From positions 8,820,781-8,884,780 of the forward strand of contig RPFO01000213.1 of NCBI GenBank assembly GCA_009746045.1: a stretch of DNA of 64,000 nucleotides, written 5' to 3'. This stretch comes from Mesostigma viride. Taxonomy: Eukaryota; Streptophyta; Mesostigmatophyceae; Mesostigmatales; Mesostigmataceae. A program made the position numbers and the translations under genes. The notes below the pieces were generated by a model. The model worked only from the letters and a program-made list of their open reading frames with translations. It had not been told where the DNA came from and made no database searches. Shown here piece after piece: positions 10,660 to 22,491 of the stretch. Numbering within the stretch: the first letter of the stretch is position 1; each line of letters begins with the position of its first letter.

Positions 10660-11750
10660 CGGGGAAATGGGTATATTTTATTAGCCAATTATGGACCAAA
10701 GAGGTGAGAGGGGAAATGAGTATCAGCGAATCCTAATTAAGGTGGGCACACACACGTGTGGCGGTGACAGGTGAAAGGCTAATAGGGCGCATTATTAGAC
10801 CAGGGAAGCCATTGGACCTGAGTAATGTCGCCATGAGGCATACTGGTGAATACCTGATTACGGCCCAGTAGATCATGAAAAAGCTGGAGCGGGCTGGGCT
10901 TGTCGTTATTGGGCCCTCACTGGGTCCCACACCCTGTGTTGTTCCTGAGCTAACAGCCAGTAGCGGCGCATAGCCGCATTCCATAGGTATATAAACAGGT
11001 AACACAAGCTCTACAAACAGGTCGTGGACCGGCTGGATCGCATAGTATCTCCGCACATCTGAACCCTGTGATGCCAGATCTCCTTTGCGGCCGTTCCGAG
11101 CTTGGCACTGGATTCGTTGTCCACATCGTCGCGTCGCTGCCGCAACACGATGTTTTCTGGCATCCGCGGGCTTTTGGTTCCCGCCGCACATTTGAAAGTG
11201 CTGTCCTCCGGCTTTTTGCCTTTGCACCGTGTGCAGTTCTTGGACGTTTGGAATCATGGCATGGCTAACGTGATGACTGACTAGCTAGACCTTTTCAGTG
11301 GTTTTCCATTTGCGGGTATTTCCTCGTAAATGGTGGGAGAGCGATCGCAGCAATGGTGCTCACCACTAGACACTCCCGACCAGTTAGGCTCGAAACACAC
11401 GCCCTGATCAAGCATGCTGTTTCCGGCCCCACCGTCTAGGTCATCTAGTCGCTCCACACGTAAGCCAGCCATAATTTCAATGCACAAGGATACACATTTC
11501 CATCACCATTCATCTTCATCATCCTGAACGACTCGAAAACGCGGAAAAGATAACGGCAGGCTCGAGCTACCATGGTCCGGATTCTCCCGATTTCTGGCCT
11601 GCGCTGGTTGTCTCTTTGATAAAGCGCCGGACTACGCCGCCGCGGGTATACTACTCGCGGACATTAAAGACTGTCTCGTTGCGTATGGTCCAGGTCGCGT
11701 ATAGCATAGTAGTGCGTAGCCATATCCATTCTGCTTGGGAAACTGAAAGC
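10660..11750 (-). mobile_element. LINE family A, copy 2 (minus), carrying an insertion
   Basis: It starts on the left with the family 3' end (CGGGGAAATGGGTATATTTT on the + strand) and is flanked by the 12-bp repeat TCCGATGAATTT at 10648-10659 and 11751-11762. Its body is interrupted at 10996-11618. Only the last part of ORF2 is present. Confidence 0.85.
10996..11618 (-). mobile_element. 623-bp insertion in LINE A copy 2 with Cys-rich minus ORF
   Basis: Comparison with LINE A copy 1 shows extra sequence between two ATAAA repeats (10991-10995 and 11619-11623). The ends are not clearly inverted repeats. On the minus strand 11238-11011 reads an open frame of 75 codons starting NCTRCKGKKPEDSTFKC, a cysteine-rich start, and ending STTCL. 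Another open frame lies at 11487-11281. It may be a captured gene fragment or a non-autonomous element. The superfamily is unknown. Confidence 0.6.
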
Positions 11751-11792
11751 TCCGATGAATTTCACTTTGAATGTGAAAGTTCCGATGAATTT

Positions 11793-14700
11793 TTTTTCCG
11801 GTGAAATGGGTGTTAGTTTATTTCCATATAACAGTTAAGGTGACCCAGGTATGCCAAAAATAGCCTGAAATGCCTAGTTGTGCCTAAATTGGGGTGCCCG
11901 CATTAATAAGGCGCGCCCTAGCTGCGACCAAGGTAGCCAGTGTACTGTAGATATATCGTCATCCGGCATAAGTGTAAAGACCTGGTTCATGCCCATGAGT
12001 GCATGGAAGACTTCCAGTGGGCTGGGGGTGTCATTGTTAGGGCCCGGGTCCCATACTTTGTGTTGTTCCGTCGCCAGGAGCCAGTAACGACGCATAGCCA
12101 GGTTCCAAGAGGAGATAAACCGGCGGACCACGGCACCTCTCGTGTACGCGGCACGTAATGTGAATACGGTCTCGTTGCGAACTTGCCATATGGTGTGAAG
12201 CATCGTCGTGCGTAGCCATATCCATGCCATCTGGTTGGCTGTGAGGCTCGCGTCCCGTAATCCCGTGATGCCGAATATAACCGTAGATAGTGTGACGGTG
12301 GTGGGGGGAGCTGTAATAGCCATCCACTTGGCCCATATACCCAGCAGCCATTGCCAAACCCCTGCGAGTTGGCAGTCCAGAAATCTGTGCTCAATTGTTT
12401 CATCTGGAAAGTTGCATAAGCACGCCGCCGCGTGGGAGTACCGGTGGTGCAGTTGGGAATTGACCCCGATGGCCCGATGCATAAGCAGGTGCTGGACGTC
12501 GGTGGCCCGTTGTCAACCAATGGGTGATCAACTGCCAAGGTAATGTTCTTGATCCAGGTGTAGCCCGGCCACTCGGGGTGCCAGCGCAGGCGACCCGGGT
12601 GCATCCTATGATTTTTATGTAGAAGTAGCCGGTATCCCCAGTCTGCCGTGTACTCGAAAAGGCACTTCGTCGTGGGGTGCCGCCAGATGTGAGGACCCAC
12701 CCAAATTCTAGCGGGTCTAGAGCAAGCGTGTCCAGCGCCCCTTGCCAACATGTAGCCATGTGGTGTCGCGTATCACTGTGGTGGGGTCCAGGGTAACATG
12801 CACGCCTGTGACAGTGACCACGGGACCACTCGAATGCGGTGACATTGAATGCTGGAATGTAGGCGTACGATGTAATCAATTTGCCGAGAAGTCCTTGACC
12901 GTCTGGTGTCTCCTGGAGCAATTGTATGGTAACGCCGTCGACGCGACCGCAACGATGCAGCCCTTATGTACGGACGTGTCGCGATCCGGGTAATAGCTCA
13001 CCCATTCCCCGATTTGTAGGGGTTTGCGCGGGTTGTCATGAGGGTATGCCATCCTGCGGGAATTGCTTGTAGAAGGTTGTCCCAAGCTGGTCGGCTGGGC
13101 ATGTTTGCGATCCACGCGCTGATTTCCGTGTATGTCAGAGGCGATATCGGTCACCGTCAGCCGCGTATAAATCGATGATTCGCGTAACCGGCGGGTGGCC
13201 GTCAAAAAGCCCTCATATGGGTTGCGGCCGCTTAAAACACCAAACACATTATGCTCACTATCGCGCAGCAAATCATTGAAATATAATGGTTGGCGTGCCA
13301 CCTCTTCCCTCGTGGTAGGGTGAGCAATTCTGTCCGGTTTTAGGTTCTTATAACCTTTCCACATACGTGCCCAGTACCATGTAAGCCTTTGTACGAAGTG
13401 AGCGCACATGTAAGTATTGCTGCCCCCAAGTGCCATGATGTACCATTGTGTGGGTATAGGTTGTGGCGAAAGCTTCTTGTGCCAACATACAACCAGGGTG
13501 TGCGTTTACGCCTATGAAAGCGGTTAGATCTGTTTGGTGTACACTGACCATAAACGCCACTCCATATTATGTAAGCCCAAGCCTCCTTGAACCCATGGCA
13601 TATAGGACATGTCCCGATCGATCCATCCCGGCACCGTGTGTGTTATGATACCCTGCTGTTTCCAAACAAAATTGCTGCCGATTCGTTGGATGATCTTGGT
13701 GGTGTACTCGTTAGGTGGGTGACCTTGGCAGTAGTAGAGCACTTTGGAGAATAACATTTGGTTGGTGAGGAGGACCCTGCCCCGTAGGCTGAGACGGGGA
13801 ACCGCTGCCCATCTTGATGCCGCTTGGAGCATGCCTGTGAGTTTGCCACTGTGTGTTGTGTTGTCATACAAAAAGGTGGGGTGTTCAGCAAGACGTCCAT
13901 CCATAGTGCAGCCGATAGGGCAGTTGTGTAATAGGTGGTGACCGTCTGGCTGGACCCATGTCACAGGCAGATTAGGGAGTGATAAGCGGGGGGAGGATCC
14001 TCTCCCGATGTGCAGCCCCGTGGACTTTTGCACGTTACACCGCTGTTGAGAGGCCATAGAGTATGTCGTGATATTCTCCATGATAGCATGCACATCGGTA
14101 GTGGAGGTACAGACATTAGTGGTGTCATCAACATAAGCAGTTTGGAACAAACCTCGCGGTTTACCTTGGATGGGGAAGCCCCTGATCCTGTTGTCGCGAG
14201 CGTGCAAAAAGAACAGCCCGGCATGCGCAAGAAGAAACAGGAGCGGGGACATGCAGTCGCCTTGTGGGAGTGACCTAGAGCTAGTGCCTGTGCGTGAGAA
14301 GTGCCCGTTTAGGAGTAGGGTCCATGAGAGCGATTTAATCATACCGATGGTGACATGCGTGAAAGTGCCACCAAATCCGAAACCGCGCAATGTCTTCTCG
14401 AGGTAGTCCCAACACATGCGGTCAAAAGCTTTTTTGAAATCCCAAATAGTATGATGCCGAGTATGTTGTGGCGCCACGCTTTTTCCACTATGTCCATAAG
14501 CATGGTAATGCTATCGTTTATGTGTAGGTTAGCGCGGAAGCCGACTTGTTCCGGACCGATTAGGTCGTCGAGTACTGTGTAAATGCGTAGTTGTAGTATT
14601 TTACTGATGATTTTGTACGCAACCGTGAGTAGTCGTATGGGACGGTAGTTTTGCCATTGAGTTTTAGACCCCTTTTTAAATATGAGGATTAGTGCGGTTT

Positions 14701-15963
14701 CTGCCCAGTTGCCAGGGACGATACCTGTGCGCCATACTTCGAGGACGCATTTGTAAAAGCCGGCAGAAAGGTCGGGCCAAAACTTCCTCCAAAATTCTAC
14801 AGGGATGCCGTCCACGCCGGGTGCACTGCCGAGTTTGATTTTGAGCATAGCAGCCTGTGTCTCAGCTTGTGTGGGTGTCTGATCTAGTTCTTGCTGCTGC
14901 GTGGTGGTGAGGCGCCGTGGTATCGCCTGAAGGACTTGGTGGATAGCTTGAGGTGCTTGAGGGTGCGGTTTACTTCGGAATAGCTTCGTAAAATATTGAT
15001 GACCGCTGTTTAGTATGGAATGGGTGTCTGTGTGGATGCCCTGGTCGTCGTGAATTTCTGTTATCAGCGTGTGTGTTCGTTGCTTGGGGAGGAGTGCAAA
15101 ATATTCTTTATTCATTTTTTCCCCCGTTGTGTGCCACCAAAGGTTTTCCGCATCTATGGCGTTAGCGTGTCTTTCGTATCGCAGTTTGTCCAAGGCTAGC
15201 TGGGCTTGTTGCAATTTCGCCATGTCATAAGTATTGAGTGTTTGCTTAAGTTGTAGACGGTTGACAATACGTTCATAACATCGGTATTCATGGCCTTTCT
15301 GTTGTCTGAGCTCAGCAGTGTATTTCTTGGAAAGTTGCAATACATGTTGTAGGCCGGCTTGCATCCATCGACAATGATCGGTATAGTGAGGGATGCTGGC
15401 CACCCACTCTCGCCAAAAAGCTTTTACTGAGCCGTGAATGTTTGATCCCTCAATAAGTCTCGGTTGAAGCGGGGGATACCGGGTCCCCGCGTCGGTGGGG
15501 TGTGGTGCGTTAAGGTGATAATACAAGGGTAGTGGTCCGAAAGAGTGATAGAGCGATCTACCCTAGCATGACATACAAGGTCCGCCCAAGCGTGCGTGGC
15601 ATAGATTCTGTCTAGACGGCGTGTGATGCGGTGACCGTCGCGTGTTGCAAGCCAAGTGTGGTCGTTGTCCCTGGAGCGCAGTAGGTCGTGTAGGTTAAGC
15701 TCTAGTAGCTGTTCGTGAAAGGGGTTTGTACGTGATTGAGGGTGCGCCGCCATGTCTAGATTGAAATCACCCATCAATATGATCTCCAGGCCGTGGGAAA
15801 TAATGGCGTGGATCATCTGAAACATGTCTTTGAAAAGATTATGTTGTTCAGCTGGGTCGGTTGGGGCGTAAATTGAAAGAAGGTACCCCTGCTTGCTACC
15901 CCAGGTGATGTGCTGTCGTACCCAGCGGCCTTGCCATTGAGCCGCCGCCGTATCTACCGGTTG
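11793..15963 (-). mobile_element. LINE family B (minus), endonuclease to 3' end
   Basis: The longest LINE copy here, flanked by the 15-bp repeat AGTTCCGATGAATTT at 11778-11792 and 15964-15978. Its 3' end is ACCCATTTCACCGG plus a short A run on the minus strand. The 5' truncation falls inside the AP endonuclease. Related to LINE C at amino-acid level but clearly diverged in nucleotides. Confidence 0.92.
11874..15963 (-). pseudogene. LINE B ORF2 remnant: AP endonuclease, RT, zf-RVT-like end
   Basis: Endonuclease (15963-15424) shows MGDFNLDM, RRLDRIYATHAW and SDHYPCIITL, the Asp-Asn and Ser-Asp-His motifs of APE-type nucleases. The RT N part runs 15526-14339 (KNYRPIRLL-type motif, GPEQVGFRANLH), then shifts frame near 14440. 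The next frame, 14477-13524, has FKKAFDRMCW, LPQGDCMSPLLFLL and AYVDDTT. The active site is YVDD rather than the YADD of LINE C. Later frames (13436-12876, 12921-12400, 12482-11874) give the C-terminal module with CLCNFPDETIEHRFLDC. Multiple shifts make it inactive. Confidence 0.9.
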
Positions 15964-16384
15964 AGTTCCGATGAATTTCACTTTTAGGCTTCGTTGGGGT
16001 TGGCTTAAGCTGTGTTCACGCCTTTAGTTGGGTCGCATCGGATTTTTGCATTCTAAGCAGGGTTATGAGTTCAAAGTAGTTCAGAATATTATGGTGTATG
16101 ATCTTTAGTTCAAATTAGTGAAATTTATTATAGTCAATGGGTGTCTGTATCAACTATCCACCTTATATGCTTACACGCCAGCTTCCCAGTGTCACCGCAT
16201 ATACGCGTAGTCCCATGGTCGGTGCCAAGATCTTGCATGATCCAGCCGGACCCATTATCCCCGGTTGAGAGCATTGGGCTGGTTTTTTTTAGTATGTTAA
16301 AATCTGAACCGTTTATTAAAAATTTATCAAGATGCGACATTTCCCATGCTTTTGGCCACCTAAACCACCTGCCACATGCCCTGG

Positions 16385-16660
16385 AACTGTGCCCTAGTGA
16401 TGCTCTAATATGCCCCATGCCCCATGGCTCATGCCCCATCATGCCCCATGCCCCATGCCCTTCTACAGCATGTTCGATGCTCCATGCCACACATGCCACG
16501 AACCGCAAGCCAACTGTCAAACATCGTTGCTCCCATTCCCCCATATACCCCATGCCCCATGCCCCATGCCCCATGTGCCCAAAACCAAGCCCCCCATGCC
16601 CGGCCATATGGCCTGATTGCTACATGCTCCATGCCCCATGCACCAGTTAAGTGCCCTGGC
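16385..16660. repeat. CCATGC(CC) minisatellite
   Basis: Irregular repetition of CCCATGC and CCCCATGCCCCATG interrupted by a unique stretch around 16470-16540. Any long ORFs here are products of the repeat. Confidence 0.85.
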
Positions 16661-17055
16661 ACATCCCATGCCATATTACAATGCGCGTGATTTTCATCAA
16701 TGATGTGTGTGTGCTTCTTGTGCCTACTTGCCTGTGTTATGACCATGCCAATGCAGTTTGAAGTCACAACAACTACTGATCAAGGAGCTGCAGTCCAAGT
16801 ATATTGCATGAGGGACCCAGCACAAGAACCTTTATGATGTCAAGTGCAGCTGGGCACTGTCAAGACGAAATGGCAGCCAGCTTACATGCTGACTCTCTTG
16901 GCCATCACATTTTTCGCAAGCCCAATACCTTGTCATCCTGCTATGTCCAAGGTAGCCACTAAAAGCCAGCCACATTGGCAAGAAAGTTGTCTCCACCGAT
17001 AGGTCACTGTACCTTGGTCACTGGTCAGCCTCTAACAAAAGGATGGCAGCACCTA

Positions 17056-18389
17056 CTATTGCATGTGACACCCGCTAGGTTGCCCATAGATGCTGCCGTT
17101 GAACTGGTACGGCAACCCGCGCCCCGCGCTGGCATTGCCATGGTACGCCGACAGTGGCAGAGCGCCATGGGACTCAGTACGGCTGTTAGGTACTAGGAGG
17201 CATGCAAAGCGATCCATCGTGTCTGCCAGCCCGTGCATGGCTAGCTGTACACCATGGTCAGCTGCCATGCCTGAATGGTTGAGAACACCGCGGTCGCTCA
17301 TGCTTCTGACTGCTGATGTATCGCCCATGCCGATGCCCAGCAACCCATAGTTTCGCTGCAACTGCGGCTGAACAGGCTGCAACATCTGGTGCAAGAACTG
17401 CTGCTGCTGCTCCCGCGGCTGCTGCTCCACTAGATGCCACATCTGTTGCAAAAACTGCAACCTCGTTTGCGGCTGCAGCTGCGGTTGTGGCTGCTGTGGC
17501 GGAGGCGGTGGCGGCGCGGGGGTGGCACCGGCTGCAAGTGCGGCTGCGGCTCCAACATGTCCAACAGCTGCTGCAGGATCGGCTGACTTGTTTGCGATGG
17601 CTGTGGTGATGGTGATGGCGGCAGAGGCTGCTGCCGTTGCAGCAGTGGCCACGGCAGTGACGGCAGCGACTGCGGCTGCTGCGACGGCAGCGACTGCGGC
17701 TGCTGCGACGGCAGCGACTGCGGCTGCTGCGACTCCTCCCCGCGCTTACGTAGCTGCGCCACCTCTTCCTCCAACTTGCGCCGCTCTTGCTCCAACTTGC
17801 GCCGCTCTTCCTCCATCTTGCGCCGCTCTTCCTCCATCTTGCGCCGCTCTCCAGCTGCATTTTCCAGCTCCTTAGTGTACTGCTGCAGCTTGTTGTCAGA
17901 TGCGCGCTGCACGCTTTGCCTGGTCGCCAGTGGCTGTGCTTCCTGGTGTGCAAGCATGGTTTCATCGTCGGTGTCTGTAATCATCATGTCCGCACCATGA
18001 CCAATCCAATCCTCATCGTCATCCACAGACACCACAGCAACCCTGCCTTTAGCTGCCCTGGATACGCCCTTAGCTTGGCCATTGGATGTTGGTCGAATGT
18101 TTTCCTTGCCAGCAGAAGGTGCCACCTTCCTCTTTTGTCTTGTTGCCGTGCTTGCCGCTGCCTTGGGCGCGGGTGCAGCTTTGGACCCGGCTCCCTTGGA
18201 TCCCGCTGCCGTGGTTGCCGCTGCCTTGGGCGCGGCTCCAGCCCTGGTCCGGGTCGCTGCCGTAGGCTCTGCCGTGGGCGCACTCGGTTCGATGACCTTG
18301 TTTCGCTGGCTCTCTGTTTCTGTGGCCGGCATGGCCGTGATCGCTGGAGTTGGTTGGCCAGGGGTAATGGAGCTCACCGCATGGGCCAA
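17056..18389 (-). CDS. Low-complexity coiled-coil protein gene in the 7.9-kb element (unrecognised)
   Basis: An ATG at 18389 opens a frame of 319 codons. It has an Ala/Thr/Pro-rich N part with basic stretches (TRQKRKVAPSAGKENIRP), an acidic patch (SVDDDEDWIGHG), then a strongly charged coiled coil built of repeated ERRKMEE and ERRKLEE heptads, then Ser-Leu-Pro-Gln repeats. The same strand stays open in another frame (17652-17056) with a plausible C terminus: Gln-rich FLQQMWHLVEQQP, then SAYHGNASAGRGLPYQFNGS. A splice or frameshift near 17.5 kb would join them. I recognise no domain. A DNA-binding or structural accessory protein of the element is only a guess. Confidence 0.45.
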
Positions 18390-18519
18390 TTAAGCCGCTG
18401 TTGCGGTGAGATTGTGCAGTGCGTTGTGGCACTGCTGGACCGACAAGACTTGGAGCCCACCGGTAACCTTCATGACTGATTTGCTCCCGCGCCTCACGAC
18501 TGGTGTGCATGGAGGCTCA

Positions 18520-19787
18520 TCAGTGGCGGTGCATGCAGCGCAGGTAATAGAATTCATGCCAAAGTCGCAACGTATTCTCGTCACAATGCTGACGCACCCG
18601 ACTGCATGATCGATTGTCTGGCCCGACCCTGCAGTTTGTAGGTGCCAGCACGAAACCGGCATTTGGGTGCACAATAACCACGCAGCACGCTTGGTCTGAC
18701 ACGTAGCTGTGTGGGGCGACCACGTCACCCACACTGACTTGACAAAATTGTCCAGCAGCATTTGTCCAGGAGACCGTTCCCTGCAAAAGTCGCGGTATAT
18801 GGGAAGACAAGCAATGCAATTTACATAAAAACGCAAGCACTAGTCAGCTACCATTCCCATTGAATCACAATCAACAAGCAAGCCATAGTCTAGGTGGCTG
18901 AAGCTAAGTTCAATCCGAGTGCCTTCCTACGTCCAAGAGAAACAGATTCCCTCGCGGGGGCGTGCAAACTCAGGCATAGCGTTGAGCCCGCAGCCCTACC
19001 GCTTTGCAACCCCCCACGAGTGAAATTTTATATTTTATAGTGCCAAGCCGTGCAGGGTTTTATATACACACAGTGTAGAGCACTACTGTACACACAGTCT
19101 ATAGCATTGTCAAGCAAGCAAATCCAAATACATGTCACAGAAACAGTTTTCCTTCAAACACACCTGGTATAACGAGCCGCCAGGAGCAAACTCGACCGGC
19201 GAGGTGCCGGTCTCACTCTGAGAAACCAAAGGAGTGTCAACAGGAACTCCTACAGTGATAGGAACTCCTTCCGCCGTCGCGTTGCTCAGCGTCGTTTGCG
19301 GCACTTCACCGGACGGCTGCACATCGCCGTTCGCCAGCCCAGAGACTTCCGGCAAGTGGCTCTGCGGCGTTTCCTGTGTGACCCCAGATGTCGCAGCCGT
19401 TCCCGGATGCGTGATTCCTGGTGAGGACCCTGCTCCGAAATCCACCTCTAGCTGCCGTGCCAGTGAGGTGGGGTCGTTGGGACGCAGCCTAAACCTGTTA
19501 GCAAAGGCAGCCATGGCATCGTCTGGGGCATCTCCTGGTAACTGAGCATCGGGCACCGTGCACTGCACACATTTCCAAACAGTCTGTCCACTGCTGTTAG
19601 TACCGGTAGGGTTCGGTGACAGCAAAAACGTGCATGCAGCATGCGCCTTTCTCCCGCACTTTCCGGAGCATTCGCAGGTAGCGCCCTTGAGAAACTTAGG
19701 GTCATTGCCATTTGCGGAGGCTACATGGCACTCCGCGATACCAGCCTCACAGTTAGCATCGTCCAATGCATCGTCGGCAGTAGGCAT
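18520..19787 (-). CDS. Cys/His-rich PHD-like protein gene, two exons, in the 7.9-kb element
   Basis: Exon 1 runs 19787-19164 from ATG (MPTADDALDD) to TACCAG|GTGTGT. Exon 2 starts at 18780 after CTTTTGCAG and continues in phase (GTVSWTNAAGQFCQVSVGDV) to a stop at 18520, giving about 294 aa. Residues 13-76 hold eight cysteines (13, 20, 38, 40, 44, 52, 73, 76) and His21 and His49. HAAC followed by WKCVQC resembles the second half of a PHD or similar zinc finger. The rest of exon 1 is disordered. Exon 2 is again Cys-rich. An alternative exon frame (to 18390) would give another Cys-rich end. The function is unknown; chromatin or nucleic-acid binding is possible. Confidence 0.5.
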
Positions 19788-20727
19788 GGGAGAAACCTCA
19801 CGTAATTGTTACTGATCATAGTCAGAGCCGGTTGATCAATGCGCTTTGCGACTTGCGGGCACAATTAAAGTTGGAACTCCCGCGCTCACAGCCTCCGTTG
19901 AGCAAACCTGTTTCAATTGCCAACCGAGATGTCAAGTTGTCAAACGAGATGTCAAGTTGACAACCGAAGTGCCTCCTGAACTGTCAACTAAAAGTCTAAA
20001 GCCGCAATCGACAGTACTACAAGTTGACAGTTCAGAAGGTAGGCCGGTTTTGCGCAATTGCCTACCTTCTGAACTGTCAACTAAAAGTCTAAAGCCGCAA
20101 TCGATTTAGACTTTTAGTTGACAGTTCAGAAGGTAGGCCGGTTTTGCGCAATTGCCTACCTTCTGAACTGTCAACTAAAAGTCTAAAGCCGCAATCGACA
20201 GTACTACAAGTTGACAGTTCAGAAGGTAGGTCGGTTTTGCGCAATTGCCTACCTTCTGAACTGTCAACTAAAAGTCTAAAGCTGCAATCGACAGTACTAC
20301 AAGTTGACAGTTCAGAAGGTAGGCCGGTTTTGCGCAATTGCCTACCTTCTGAACTGTCAACTAAAAGTCTAAAGCCGCAATCGATTTAGACTTTTAGTTG
20401 ACAGTTCAGAAGGTAGGCCGGTTTTGCGCAATTGCCTACCTTCTGAACTGTCAACTAAAAGTCTAAAGCCGCAATCGACAGTACTACAAGTTGACAGTTC
20501 AGAAGGTAGGTCGGTTTTGCGCAATTGCCTACCTTCTGAACTGTCAACTAAAAGTCTAAAGCTGCAATCGACAGTACTACAAGTTGACAGTTCAGAAGGT
20601 AGGTCGGTTTTGCGCAATTGCCTACCTTCTGAACTGTCAACTTGTAGTACTGTCGATTGCGGCTTTAGACTTTTAGTTGACAGTTCAGGAGGCACTTCGG
20701 TTGTCAACTTGACATCTCGTTTGACCG

Positions 20728-20967
20728 TATGACAGGCCCAGCCCCTTGGAGCTCTTCCATGCTCTCCTGGGACGCAACATGGTGTTTACTTGCATTCCTC
20801 ACGGTGACCTTACGCGCGTCACTTGGCTCCCCTGGTCACACAATGCTCCTTTCTAAACCTTTCACCTATCACACTACCCTCAGAGGGTAACCAGCTGGTC
20901 GATACGTGGTACCTCTTCACCTAATGATATTCCTATTGGTTAATAAAAATACCCATTTACCCGGAAA
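20728..20967 (+). mobile_element. LINE 3'-end fragment with 16-bp TSD (first of two)
   Basis: Ends TACCCATTTACCCGGAAA like the fragment at 4040-4100 and encodes the LINE ORF2 terminus (LTRVTWLPWSHNAPF). Flanked by ACATCTCGTTTGACCG at 20712-20727 and 20968-20983. Confidence 0.9.
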
Positions 20968-20983
20968 ACATCTCGTTTGACCG

Positions 20984-21284
20984 CAATGCGTCGCGCTTGG
21001 CTCTTGGCGCAAGAACAATACAAGGTGTGGGACCCCGGGCCCAACAATGACAGGCCCAGCCCCTTGGAGCTCTTCCATGCTCTCCTGGGACGCAACATGG
21101 TGTTTACTTGCATTCCTCACGGTGACCTTACGCGCGTCACTTGGCTCCCCTGGTCACACAATGCTCCTTTCTAAACCTTTCACCTATCACACTACCCTCA
21201 GAGGGTAACCAGCTGGTCGATACGTGGTACCTCTTCACCTAATGATATTCCTATTGGTTAATAAAAATACCCATTTACCCGGAA
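20984..21284 (+). mobile_element. LINE 3'-end fragment with the same TSD (second of two)
   Basis: A longer truncated copy nearly identical to the preceding one over its length. It is flanked by the second and third copies of ACATCTCGTTTGACCG (20968-20983 and 21285-21300). Two events therefore used the same target in succession. Confidence 0.9.
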
Positions 21285-21712
21285 ACATCTCGTTTGACCG
21301 TAAGCGGAACCGCCCACACATCTCGTTTGACAACTTGACATCTCGGTTGGCAATTGACCATCTCGTAATTTGGTGCCTGCAAGTCGGTGAACAACCTGTC
21401 AGCTCGCCGACCAACTCGACTTCCCGCCTAACTCAGGCGCTTCCCCGCGTATTATGCATGACACTTCACTGCCAGGTTGGCTTGTCCCACGCCAACCTGC
21501 GTACTTCCGCGGCAACTGCATTTTGCCACTGTCGACTAACTGCTTGTGAATGTGTTACGAGGTAGTAATGCATTACGAGGATGAACTGATGTAAATGTGT
21601 GGAAATTAGCTCAGTCTTCTGTAGGAGTTGTGCATTGACTACTAGTTTCTCTATCAGTCGGTCATGTGGACAGGTCCACGTTCAGTTGACAGCTGCGCAC
21701 CATTCGTTGAAA

Positions 21713-22491
21713 ATGGCGTCTTCTTGTTCGAGGTCAGCCACCCCCGGCGGCAGGACAGCAGCCTTTGTCGACAGGGATGGTAGCGTGTGCGTCACCAATG
21801 TTGGCTCTCTCGGCACGGATTCTAACCAGCCGGGGGCAGCTGGCTGCCTTGGTAGCGAACGCAGGCAAGCAGGGAGAAAGAGCATCGCCACGGTGCGGTC
21901 AGAGAAACTGGTGGACAGCGTCATCGTCGCTGACATGAGCCTTATTCGCACATGCTGCCAAAAGGATTGCATGGGACCAGTCGGCACCTCAGTCCGGGAT
22001 TTCCGAGTCTGGTGTGCAGCCAGAGAAAAGTACCTTGGCTTGCAAAAGCAGGAGGAGCGCAGCTAATTCGTGGTCAGTCTGCTGCAGAAGCACGGACTTG
22101 TCGTGCCCTGGGATCGTTATCCCACAGCTTGAGGAGGGCATTCTTGCAGCGGGGGACCTGAAGCTGCAGGGCTCGGCTGGGCAGACTGCAGGGGCTGAGC
22201 CTGACGTGGCCGAGGAGGATGCATCCGCACATGCGGAGCCTTCTACGCGAGGCGTGCGGTAGGGGCGTGCAGACTCGTGGGAGGCGCGGGCAGCCGCCAG
22301 CGCACCCGGCAGCTGGCACAAGTCGTGCGGCACCCCTCGGAGGAGGGAGGAAGCAGTTGAGGCGGGCGGCAACTGCCACGCGTCACTCCTACAATGCTGC
22401 AGATTTGGAGGACAGTGACTTGGGCGAGGAGGATGTGGAGGAGGCCAGCCAGCCCAGCGACGAGGAGAACGACAGCATGGATGATGACTGA
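21713..22491 (+). CDS. Unrecognised gene fragments, plus strand, with acidic C terminus
   Basis: An ATG at 21713 opens 117 codons (MASSCSRSATPGGRTAAFVD) to a stop at 22066. A second frame at 22219-22491 ends in a very acidic tail (DLGEEDVEEASQ and SDEENDSMDDD). A third open frame between them (22014-22262) contains GIVIPQLEEGILAAGDLK. These could be exons of one gene, but I could not fix the splice sites. Such acidic tails are common in nuclear proteins. It lies inside the 7.9-kb element, so it may be an element gene or cargo. Confidence 0.35.

Larger units (their letters stand above)
19914..21356. repeat. Foldback palindromic array with LINE insertions in its right arm
   Basis: The outer arms are inverted: CAATTGCCAACCGAGATGTC at 19914 mirrors at 21356. 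Between about 19980 and 20700 lie seven hairpins with a period of about 93 bp. Each has the stem GTTGACAGTTCAGAAGGTAG against its inverse around a CCGGTTTTGCGCAATT loop, linked by CTAAAAGTCTAAA...TTTAGACTTTTAG palindromes. The right arm is split by LINE fragments at 20728-20967 and 20984-21284. Short ORFs on both strands are mirror translations of the repeat and are not genes. Confidence 0.9.

Noticed and set aside
19980-20710. CRISPR-like array of regularly spaced palindromes
   Set aside because: The spacers are repeated too, the context is a eukaryotic transposon, and the array is itself an inverted repeat.
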